64,000 nt of DNA, from the NCBI GenBank assembly GCA_902591565.1, contig CACJBC010000004.1, forward strand, positions 1-64,000, written 5' to 3'. This document shows positions 26,760-34,368 of the stretch, piece by piece. Numbering within the stretch: position 1 is the stretch's first letter; every line of letters starts with the position of its first letter. Source of the stretch: an uncultured SAR86 cluster bacterium (GTDB lineage: Bacteria > Pseudomonadota > Gammaproteobacteria > Magnimaribacterales > D2472). Position numbers and translations under genes: made by a program. The notes under the pieces are model-generated. The model searched no databases. It worked only from the letters and a program-made list of their open reading frames with translations, and was not told where the DNA came from.

Positions 26760-29249
26760 TTAAAATTTACGAGAAATTCGAACACCAATATTTCTTGGTC
26801 TGTTAGTCGTAATTCTAGGAATATCATCCTGATCGTTATAGTATAGATTTGCTCTTTCATCAGTAAGATTTCTTACAAAGAATTCTATATCAGTTTCATT
26901 GGCTGTCATTCCAAATGCTAAATCCATTGTTTGATATCCATCTTGCTCTAACACTTTTGCTGATTCAAATGAATTATATGTTTCATTTGCACTTTTATAA
27001 GCAAATTGGACATATGCTGGATTACCTTTATATGACATATCCTTTCTTAATCTAACATTAAATTGTCGAGATGGTGACAATGGTAAAGGACTTCCAATGT
27101 CGACAATAGGAACTGTTTGTGAAACATCTTTTACGATCTCAGTATCATTTAATGAAACAGCAGCATTCACTGTCCAGTCATCAGCAGGATACCACAGCAT
27201 ATCAGCTTCAAAACCACTAATTTCCGCATCTGCTGCATTTTCAACAAATGTAAGAATTGATATATTTGTTGGATCAAACTGAGATACTTGAATATCTGTC
27301 CAGTCAACCATGTAATATGTTGCATTAAGCCTCATTCTTCCATCATCAAGAACTGTTTTAATACCGAGTTCAGTATTTAAAACCTCATCTGATTCAAAAG
27401 TTGTAGCTACATTTGCTCTGAAATTATCGCCAGCTCCTTCACCACAATAACCTTCTGCAGATGGGTCTTTTTTGGCACATGAATTAACAAGTCCACCACC
27501 TCTATTATATCCACCAGGTCTGTAACCCTCAGATTGAGTTAAATAGACTAATGTATCGTCATCGACTTTATAACTTGCTGTAAATTTAGTAATAGTATCA
27601 GATAGATTCAATGGATCAGCTGTATGACCACCTGAAGTATCATAATTTCTACCCCATTCGTCTTGAACTATTAAACCACCAAATTTAGATTGACCTTTAT
27701 AATCAATATCTAAATCATAATTACGAGCACCAAATAATAAATCTAGTTTTTCAGTTAATGGAAATGTTAACTCAGCAAAGTATGCTGTTTGCTCATCATT
27801 TCTTTCAATATCATTAAAGAATCTATACTCTGGATCTCTAGGATTAGGATTGTTAGCATAAACACCAGTAATTATAGGGTTAGGACCAACTGTTGGATAT
27901 GAATCTAGGAATCCAAGATATCCATAATCATTTTGAGTTTTAAGGTTACTCTCCTCAAGGAATACACCTGCTGTATATGAGAATGGTAAATTGCTGAGTT
28001 CATTTGATGAAACTCTAAATTCGTGAGTAGTTCTTTCATTGTTATCTAATAAATCTACCTGAACTGTACCTCTACCGCATGAACCAGCTACACCTGCTGT
28101 AGCATCTGCATATATACAGGTATAGTAAGGCATATAACCACCAACATTAATATAACCAGAATAATCAACTGTTTGTTCAGCTTCTCTATCTAAAACAGAG
28201 CCTGTATAAACAACATCTAGCTTACCCATTCTTCCTTCTAAAGTTAAAGATGTTTGTGAAAATGAATCTTCTAATGTATCAGGAACATATCTCTGTACCT
28301 GAAGATCTCCAACAGCTGGATCATAGTCCCATACACCGTCAGCTTCAATTGTTTGATCCATGTGACTAATTAATAAATCCCAATCATCATTGATAGTATG
28401 TGCAGATGAAAGTCTAAATCCTTCATACGATGAATCATTAAAATCTGTTTCAACCAAATGAGTATTTGGAGTCTCAACATAGGTAGCTGCATTTGCATAA
28501 TTTCCTAATGGACCACCGAATGCACCTTTGCCTTCAGAACTCCATACGCCCGCAACATTATCAATATAGCCACCGTTATTTGCATTATATAATACACCTC
28601 TTATAGCCCATGTATCACTCATAGGTACGTTTATAAAAGCATCAAATGAAGAACTCATATCTCCGTTAGATGTATTAAATAGTGAGCCATTAAAACCACT
28701 TTCAGAAACTTCAAATTTAGGCTTATTTGTTATAAGTCTTACAGTACCAGCTTGAGAACTTGCGCCAAAGAGAGTTCCTTGTGGTCCAGGAAGAACCTCA
28801 ATACGTTCCATATCGGCTACATAAACATCCAAATTACGACCAGGTACTTGAACTGGTTGTTCATCTAAATAAAGAGCAACATTCGGAGCAGAACCTTGAG
28901 CTGCTGATAAGAAAACATTTACTGGATCTACTGCAAGACCTCTAATATAAATTGTAGACTGACCAGGCCCTCTACCACCAGAAGTAACATTTGGTAAGTA
29001 CTCAATATACTCATCAAAATTAGAAACATTCATTTCTTTTAGCGTTTCTTCGGTAAGTGCAGTAACTGTTACTGGTATGTCTGATGCGCTTTCATCCTTT
29101 TTTGTAGCAGAAACTACAACTTCTTCAATTTGTCTATCTTGTGATTCAGCAGTTTGTGGAACAATAGCTGCAACTGAACCAAGAATGCCAATGGATAGTT
29201 TATTTGAATATTTAGTAAATTGTTCTTTTACTTTATCTAAATTAAACAT
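26760..29249 (-). CDS. TonB-dependent receptor (copy 1)
   Basis: An 829-residue outer-membrane receptor. The start MFNLDKVKEQ (29249) has AGGAA upstream; an in-frame TTG at 29315 would add an implausible 22 residues before the export signal. After a long leader (to about residue 36) comes IEEVVVSATKK, then the plug domain with IYIRGLA and ERIEVLPGPQGTLFGASSQAGTVRLIT. The beta-barrel follows and ends in an aromatic residue (ISRKF). Such receptors import large or scarce substrates using TonB-ExbB-ExbD energy; the ligand is unknown. A Cys pair lies in a loop with YMPYYTCIYADATAGVAGSC. It is clearly paralogous to the receptor at 38657. Confidence 0.92.
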   Translation of the reverse strand: MFNLDKVKEQFTKYSNKLSIGILGSVAAIVPQTAESQDRQIEEVVVSATKKDESASDIPVTVTALTEETLKEMNVSNFDEYIEYLPNVTSGGRGPGQSTIYIRGLAVDPVNVFLSAAQGSAPNVALYLDEQPVQVPGRNLDVYVADMERIEVLPGPQGTLFGASSQAGTVRLITNKPKFEVSESGFNGSLFNTSNGDMSSSFDAFINVPMSDTWAIRGVLYNANNGGYIDNVAGVWSSEGKGAFGGPLGNYANAATYVETPNTHLVETDFNDSSYEGFRLSSAHTINDDWDLLISHMDQTIEADGVWDYDPAVGDLQVQRYVPDTLEDSFSQTSLTLEGRMGKLDVVYTGSVLDREAEQTVDYSGYINVGGYMPYYTCIYADATAGVAGSCGRGTVQVDLLDNNERTTHEFRVSSNELSNLPFSYTAGVFLEESNLKTQNDYGYLGFLDSYPTVGPNPIITGVYANNPNPRDPEYRFFNDIERNDEQTAYFAELTFPLTEKLDLLFGARNYDLDIDYKGQSKFGGLIVQDEWGRNYDTSGGHTADPLNLSDTITKFTASYKVDDDTLVYLTQSEGYRPGGYNRGGGLVNSCAKKDPSAEGYCGEGAGDNFRANVATTFESDEVLNTELGIKTVLDDGRMRLNATYYMVDWTDIQVSQFDPTNISILTFVENAADAEISGFEADMLWYPADDWTVNAAVSLNDTEIVKDVSQTVPIVDIGSPLPLSPSRQFNVRLRKDMSYKGNPAYVQFAYKSANETYNSFESAKVLEQDGYQTMDLAFGMTANETDIEFFVRNLTDERANLYYNDQDDIPRITTNRPRNIGVRISRKF

Positions 29250-29471
29250 ATATAAATTCCTATTTATAATTAATATAAATTGCGAATAAATAAAGATGTC
29301 CCCTGTTTCCCCCAAGAGAAGTTTAGCTTTATTTAACGACCAGCAATTTCTGTAAATCGGTCTAAATTATATGATAACAGCAAAATTTGAGTATGCAAAT
29401 TAATTAAGTCGATAAAAATTCTAGATAAATATTTTTTTTTATGTTTCACTTAATTGAATATTTTTAAAAAA

Positions 29472-30953
29472 ATGAAAAATTTAAATAAACCAAGATTTCT
29501 TATATCTGTATTCTTATTACTATTCATAACAACAGTTGTATATTTAAATTTAGATGCGTCTTCAGCATTTTTTTCATCAACTCAACTTTTATTATCAGAA
29601 TATTTGGGATGGTTAATAATAATTATTGCTAATGGTTTTTTAATATTTTCAACCTATTTAGTATTTAGTAGATTTCAACATATCAGGCTTGGTGGTTCTA
29701 GTGCCAGTCCTGCATACTCATATAGAACTTGGATAGCAATGCTATTTAGTGCTGGTTTAGGTATTGGTCTTCTATTTTATGGTGTCGCAGAACCTATCGG
29801 CAATTTAAACGACTATCCAGGAATGATTGAAGGAAACCTTTCTTATAATGCAAGTAAAGCATTAAGTTTAGCTAATCTTCATTGGGGTCTTCATGGATGG
29901 GCTATATATTCTGCTCTAGGGCTATGTATTGCATATACAACCTATAACAAAAATAAACCCTTCAGAGTAAGCTCTTTGTTAGGACAATCTGTTGAAAATA
30001 ATAAACTCTTGGCAGCTACAATAGATATCATTGCAATTCTAACTACTATTACCGGCATTGCTACATCATTAGGTTTAGGAGCATCTCAGATTAGCGGTGG
30101 TTTAAATTATGTTTTTAATTTAAATGTTAGCGAAATGATATTAATAGCTCTAATTACAATTTTAGGATTAGTAAGTGTTTTATTAGGTTTGGATAAAGGT
30201 ATTAAAAGACTTTCTCAATTAAACATGACAATTGCAGGCGTTTTACTTTTAGCTATTTTAATTCTCGGACCAACATTATTTATTCTAAATTCTATAATTC
30301 AAAACGCGGGGGTATATCTAAATCAATTAATTCAAATGGCAACTTGGACAGAAGCTTATGATTCTTCAGTTTATCAAAATGCCTATACGTTATTTTACTT
30401 TAGTTGGTGGTTTGCTTGGGCGCCTTTTGTTTCCTTATTTATAGCAAGAATTTCATACGGTAGAACCGTTAAAGAATTTGTAGTTGGTGTTTTATTTGTT
30501 CCGTCTTTGATTGTTTTTATATGGATGGGGGTATTTGGAAATGCAGCTATATATCAAGTTCTAAATAATATTGGAAATATAGCTTTAGCTGTTAGTGAGG
30601 ATGTTACAACAGCATTATTTGTTTTATATGATGCATTTTCATTTTCACTAACTCTTTCTACTTTAACTTTATTTGTAATTGTTACCTTCTTTGTAACTTC
30701 ATCTGACTCAGGTGCTTTAGTAGCATCAATGCTCTCTTCTAAAAAAGGTGCAGAAATAGATGGGGATTCGCCATTAATTTCAAGAGCTACATGGGCAATA
30801 CTTTTGGGTGTTCTAGCAGCAGTATTGTTAAAAGCTGGAGGATTGGGAGCGCTTCAAACTGCAGTTGTAATATTTGGAATACCTTTTTCAATAATTACTG
30901 TATTTGCATGTAGAGAGCTTTATAAATCTTTTAAAGAAGAAGTAATTAATTAA
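29472..30953 (+). CDS. BCCT family transporter (betaine/carnitine/choline type), copy 1
   Basis: A 493-residue protein with about 12 membrane segments. GLGIGLLFYGVAEPIGN at about 97-113, HWGLHGWAIYSALGL at about 138-152 and the aromatic FYFSWWFAWAPFVSLFIARISYGRT (signature WWxxWxPFV) are BCCT hallmarks. Members import quaternary ammonium or sulfonium solutes such as glycine betaine or DMSP, usually with Na+ or H+. I chose the ATG at 29472; an in-frame TTG at 29454 would add six residues. It is divergent from the TonB receptor gene with 222 bases between. Confidence 0.93.
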   Translation: MKNLNKPRFLISVFLLLFITTVVYLNLDASSAFFSSTQLLLSEYLGWLIIIIANGFLIFSTYLVFSRFQHIRLGGSSASPAYSYRTWIAMLFSAGLGIGLLFYGVAEPIGNLNDYPGMIEGNLSYNASKALSLANLHWGLHGWAIYSALGLCIAYTTYNKNKPFRVSSLLGQSVENNKLLAATIDIIAILTTITGIATSLGLGASQISGGLNYVFNLNVSEMILIALITILGLVSVLLGLDKGIKRLSQLNMTIAGVLLLAILILGPTLFILNSIIQNAGVYLNQLIQMATWTEAYDSSVYQNAYTLFYFSWWFAWAPFVSLFIARISYGRTVKEFVVGVLFVPSLIVFIWMGVFGNAAIYQVLNNIGNIALAVSEDVTTALFVLYDAFSFSLTLSTLTLFVIVTFFVTSSDSGALVASMLSSKKGAEIDGDSPLISRATWAILLGVLAAVLLKAGGLGALQTAVVIFGIPFSIITVFACRELYKSFKEEVIN

Positions 30954-31105
30954 TCTATTTCTTCATCTAATTTTTTTAGTTCTTCATTATCCATGTCATC
31001 TTCAAAAATAAGTTGATCAGAATAATTATCGGTACTTCTATATTTTTTACCGATAATTAAAGCTATGACGACTAAAATTAAAATCAAACCAATTTGATAC
31101 ATCAT
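30950..31105 (-). CDS. Small single-span membrane protein of 51 residues, function unknown
   Basis: Begins MMYQIGLILILVVIALIIGK (one membrane helix) and continues with a basic KKYRST patch and a strongly acidic tail (FEDDMDNEELKKLDEEID). The composition is coherent and far from random for this base composition. Its stop overlaps the BCCT stop on the other strand by three bases. An AT-rich inverted repeat separates it from the nitroreductase gene. No family is recognised. Confidence 0.55.
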   Translation of the reverse strand: MMYQIGLILILVVIALIIGKKYRSTDNYSDQLIFEDDMDNEELKKLDEEID

Positions 31106-31115
31106 ATGAATATCC

Positions 31116-31145
31116 TATATATAATTAGAAGAACTAATATATATA
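31116..31145. repeat. Inverted repeat between divergent genes
   Basis: TATATATAATTAG and CTAATATATATA pair with one bulged base around a 5-base centre, midway between the 51-residue gene and the nitroreductase gene. It may be a regulator site or an AT-rich promoter palindrome; no regulator gene is near. Confidence 0.35.
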
Positions 31146-31157
31146 ACAAAACTACAC

Positions 31158-31709
31158 ATGGATGCAATAGATAATATATTAAATAGAGTTTCAGCAAGAA
31201 CATTAAAAGAGCCTTTTCCATCCGAAGATGAAATGTTCAAAGTTTACAAGGGAGCCTTGCGAGCTCCTGATCATGCTTGGTTGAGACCAAGTAGTTTTAT
31301 TCAAGTAACAGGTGATGGTATTAATAAACTCTCAAAAATTTTTGAAGAATATGCTAAAACAATTCCAGAGATTAAAGATGAGATTTTGACTAAGTATAAA
31401 AATGCTCCATTCAGAGCTCCAATGATTATTATTCTAGTAAATACAATTAAAAATCATCCAAAAGTTCCTAATATAGAACAAAAATTATCAACAGCAGCAT
31501 CTGCACAAAACATTCTTCTATCTTTAAATGCACTTGGATACTCTGGTATATGGAGAACTGGAAAATTAGCATTTAACCCATTTATAGCATCGAAATTAAA
31601 TCTTACTGAAAACCAAGAAATTCTTGGATATCTTTATGTGGGTACTCCAGATGGTACGAATAAAAAAATACCAGAATTAGAAATTGATGATTTTGTTAGT
31701 TATTTATAA
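31158..31709 (+). CDS. Nitroreductase family protein, YdjA-like
   Basis: A 183-residue FMN-dependent oxidoreductase of the short YdjA type. RVSARTLKEPFPSEDEM at about 8-24, GALRAPDHAWLRPSSFIQV at about 32-50 and LGYSGIWRTGKLAFNP at about 130-145 are conserved family blocks. It uses NAD(P)H to reduce nitro groups or quinones; the physiological substrate is unknown. Its end overlaps the convergent membrane-protein gene by six bases. Confidence 0.88.
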   Translation: MDAIDNILNRVSARTLKEPFPSEDEMFKVYKGALRAPDHAWLRPSSFIQVTGDGINKLSKIFEEYAKTIPEIKDEILTKYKNAPFRAPMIIILVNTIKNHPKVPNIEQKLSTAASAQNILLSLNALGYSGIWRTGKLAFNPFIASKLNLTENQEILGYLYVGTPDGTNKKIPELEIDDFVSYL

Positions 31710-32081
31710 ATTATTTTGTTTATAAATATAAGCGGCTGTAAATGCCATGAATGTAAATATTATTTCTGATATCAATGAAGCAACTGCAATATTAGTGTCA
31801 TAATTAATTGATGTAAGGACATTAAAAATAGCTGCAATTAAAAAAACTATTCCTGCACTAAATATCCATTGATATTGTTTGGTTATATATGAAAGAAATG
31901 ACATTATAGTTGTACCAAGAAAAAAAGCAGTAAAGTCTCTTACTTGAGTATTCCTTGCATCGCCCTCCATATATATCATGCTTAATGAATTTGCTGCAGC
32001 TTCGGGTGAGAATATCCACTGAGCTGAAATTATTCCAAGAATTAAAGTTAAAACTATTGATAATATATTTGCTATTTTCAT
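31704..32081 (-). CDS. Four-span membrane protein of unknown function, paralogous to the C-terminus of the protein at 21470
   Basis: A 125-residue protein with four hydrophobic segments. WIFSPEAAA at about 22-30, VRDFTAFFLGTTIMSF at about 47-62 and WIFSAGIVFLIAAIFNVLT at about 71-89 are the shared motifs. The combination resembles small DUF4345-like membrane proteins, but I am not sure of the family. Its start overlaps the stop of the peptidase-E-like gene by four bases (ATGA), so it is in an operon with that gene and the homocysteine methyltransferase gene. Confidence 0.75.
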   Translation of the reverse strand: MKIANILSIVLTLILGIISAQWIFSPEAAANSLSMIYMEGDARNTQVRDFTAFFLGTTIMSFLSYITKQYQWIFSAGIVFLIAAIFNVLTSINYDTNIAVASLISEIIFTFMAFTAAYIYKQNNL

Positions 32082-32779
32082 ATTTTTATTTTTTTTACTC
32101 CTAATAAGTTCTTGTGGAGTATTTCTTTATTATTATTGAATACTACATAATGCGTATCTGCATTATTTTTGAAGCAAATAGAAAATTTTGGTAAATCATT
32201 AATTAAATGAAGTGCACAATATCCATCAATAGCAATACATTCATCAATTTTATTAGTTTCAAGTATTTCTTTTACAAAAGGTACTCGCTCAGGCTCTTCA
32301 TCATAATGAGGACAACAAATACCTTTGACAAAACCAAGACATGGGATAATTGCTTGATGATGTTTCCATGAATCTGTAATACCTTTTTCAAACCAGCATA
32401 TGGCACCAGCACTTACACCGCTCATAATAATATTCTTTTCATATGCCTCTTTTAAGATGCTATCTAACTCCCATTCTCTCCATACAGCAAGCATACTTTT
32501 AGTATTACCACCTCCGACATAAACAATATCTTGATTAAGAATATGTGTTCTAAGATCAATTGTTCTTTTAAAGAAATCAATATGAGACGTAAAACAATCT
32601 AAAGAATTGAAAGCTTTATAAAAATTATCTATGTAACCTTGATCATCACCAGTGGCAGTTGGAATAAAACAAATTTTTGGTTTAATTTTATTTGCTTGTT
32701 GAACAATATATTTTTCAATCTTAAGGTCACCAATCTCTCTTCCAAACCCACCTCCACCGATTGCAATAATTTGTCTCAT
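32078..32779 (-). CDS. Peptidase E-like (S51 family) protein
   Basis: A 233-residue cytosolic protein. The catalytic Ser is Ser123 in MSGVSAGAICWFEKG, the family's GxSAG nucleophile elbow. IAIGGGGFG at the start and IVYVGGGNTKSMLAVWREW at about 86-104 are typical. E. coli PepE cleaves Asp-X dipeptides; relatives include cyanophycinase, so the substrate here is uncertain. It starts and ends in 4-base overlaps with its neighbours. Confidence 0.87.
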   Translation of the reverse strand: MRQIIAIGGGGFGREIGDLKIEKYIVQQANKIKPKICFIPTATGDDQGYIDNFYKAFNSLDCFTSHIDFFKRTIDLRTHILNQDIVYVGGGNTKSMLAVWREWELDSILKEAYEKNIIMSGVSAGAICWFEKGITDSWKHHQAIIPCLGFVKGICCPHYDEEPERVPFVKEILETNKIDECIAIDGYCALHLINDLPKFSICFKNNADTHYVVFNNNKEILHKNLLGVKKIKI

Positions 32780-33669
32780 AAAGTGTCTACAATTTTTTTA
32801 ATTGATTTAATGTGTTCAGTAGTTGTTCTGCAACATCCCCCAACTACTGATGCCCCTTTATTAATCCAATCAATAACATAATCTTTATATTCATCTGGTC
32901 TAATTGGTTGATGGTTGTGATAATGCCATTCATCTGAGTCGCTAACAAAACCCTCTAATTTATTTTTTTTATATATTGATGAATTAGCATAAATACCAAA
33001 ACTTTTTTCTTTTAGAAGCTTATCAATAGCAAGGCTTGCTGTATCTGCATGAACACAATTTACTAATTGACAATTTATATCTAATTTTAAACCCTCTTCA
33101 ATCGCCAAATCTAATAACTCAGTACTTGGCAATCTATTTAATTTATTTCCTCTAGTGGTCCAACTTAACCAAACGGTATCAGAGTAGTTTTTTGCAGTTG
33201 ATGCAGCTATTGTGCCTTCATAAATTGATGCCATAGTTTCACAAATAATTAAATCAACACCATCATGATATATAGAACCTAAAGTTTTATAAAATTTTCT
33301 TAAAGTTTTCTCATTAGCACTTAAATCTGGTCTAAAAGTGACATGAATTGGAGGATAACAACCTGCAATTTTAGTATTGGTACCAGCTTTTATTACCGCT
33401 TCCTGGCAGAGCTCTAAAGACCGTTTAGCCAAATCCTCATATGAAGGTGCAGTAGGCTCTCTCTTAAGAAGTTCTGGAGTTGCTTGATAATTAGATGTAG
33501 TTATTACATCTGCACCAGCTTCTATGTTGTCTATATGAATTTGTTTAATTACTTCTGGATTATGTATTAAAGAATAAGCAGACCAGATGGATGTTTTAAA
33601 GCTTGGAAGATATTCACCTTTATTTTCTAGCTCTGTACCGAGAGCCGAGTCTAGAATTAATGGTTTCAT
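32776..33669 (-). CDS. Homocysteine S-methyltransferase family protein
   Basis: A 297-residue TIM-barrel enzyme. The start LILDSALGTELENKG and the zinc ligands Cys205 (VNCVHAD) and Cys279-Cys280 (GGCCRTT) are the Pfam S-methyl_trans pattern. Members move a methyl group from S-methylmethionine, betaine or related donors to homocysteine, giving methionine. Two BCCT transporters for such onium compounds lie on either side, so a methyl donor taken up by them is a plausible, unproven substrate. Confidence 0.88.
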   Translation of the reverse strand: MKPLILDSALGTELENKGEYLPSFKTSIWSAYSLIHNPEVIKQIHIDNIEAGADVITTSNYQATPELLKREPTAPSYEDLAKRSLELCQEAVIKAGTNTKIAGCYPPIHVTFRPDLSANEKTLRKFYKTLGSIYHDGVDLIICETMASIYEGTIAASTAKNYSDTVWLSWTTRGNKLNRLPSTELLDLAIEEGLKLDINCQLVNCVHADTASLAIDKLLKEKSFGIYANSSIYKKNKLEGFVSDSDEWHYHNHQPIRPDEYKDYVIDWINKGASVVGGCCRTTTEHIKSIKKIVDTL

Positions 33670-33687
33670 TATGTATATGTATAAAAG

Positions 33688-34368
33688 TTAAACATTATAC
33701 TTCTTATCAAATTCAATAAGCCTATTTTTCCATTTTTTAGTCAGATAATTAAACTCAGTGGGTCTAACAATAAATTCTTGAAAAATAGCATTTCTGTCAA
33801 CCATCAAGATTACAACTTGTTTAATATCTGTACCAAACATAACATTATGGGCATTTGCATAAGCGCATCCTTGTAAAAAATAATCTTCGATCCATTCCCT
33901 TTTTTTTATTTTTTTTGCAGTCTTAAAATCTATTAATGAAGGTATATCTTCATATATACCAACACAGTCTGCAGTACCGGCATATAGATTATCCAATATA
34001 AGGCCCACCTCCAAACCCCATATTTCACTTATTCCATTTAAACCATTATTAATAAATTTATGTGCAATTTTTTTTGCTATCAACTGATCTTCTGAATCAC
34101 TAAAATGGTCCCAGTTTTCATTGGATAAATATTTTTCGATAGATTCATGGACAGCGGTACCAATATCAGTGCTTTGTTTAATTATTCTCTCAGCCTCTTC
34201 ATCTCCAACCCTATTTCTCCACTCTATTAAACCATCTTTAGATTTTGAAGTACCACTAAGAACTGTTGTAACACTAGGAACTGGTATCCGGTTAGAGTCC
34301 AAATAATATCTGCCATGTTCTTTATCAATTCTTTCAAGAACTGGATACATAAATTTTTTTTTAATCAT
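33688..34368 (-). CDS. Stand-alone PD-(D/E)XK nuclease, MGME1/phage exonuclease-like
   Basis: A 226-residue protein. RIPVPSVTTVLSGTSKSKDGLIEWR near residues 26-50, GTAVHESIEKYL near 70-81 and the core GTAD (Asp134) followed by LIDFKTAKK (Asp147-x-Lys149) form the PD-(D/E)XK nuclease pattern. A later Gln in YFLQGCAYANA completes motif IV (QxxxY). It resembles single-domain RecB-type exonucleases such as MGME1 and proteins of T4-like phages, not full RecB. No helicase or phage genes are adjacent. Its start overlaps the end of the sulfotransferase gene by four bases. The cellular role is unknown. Confidence 0.8.
   Translation of the reverse strand: MIKKKFMYPVLERIDKEHGRYYLDSNRIPVPSVTTVLSGTSKSKDGLIEWRNRVGDEEAERIIKQSTDIGTAVHESIEKYLSNENWDHFSDSEDQLIAKKIAHKFINNGLNGISEIWGLEVGLILDNLYAGTADCVGIYEDIPSLIDFKTAKKIKKREWIEDYFLQGCAYANAHNVMFGTDIKQVVILMVDRNAIFQEFIVRPTEFNYLTKKWKNRLIEFDKKYNV

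Noticed and set aside
29250-29315. 22-residue N-terminal extension of the first TonB receptor
   Set aside because: It needs a TTG start without a ribosome site and would bury the export signal; the ATG at 29249 has AGGAA upstream.
29294-29330. C-rich run near GTCCCCTGTTTCCCCC upstream of the first TonB receptor as a further copy of the nitrogen motif
   Set aside because: It lacks the hairpin and the ATATCTCCCCCTTT context; similarity is limited to C runs.
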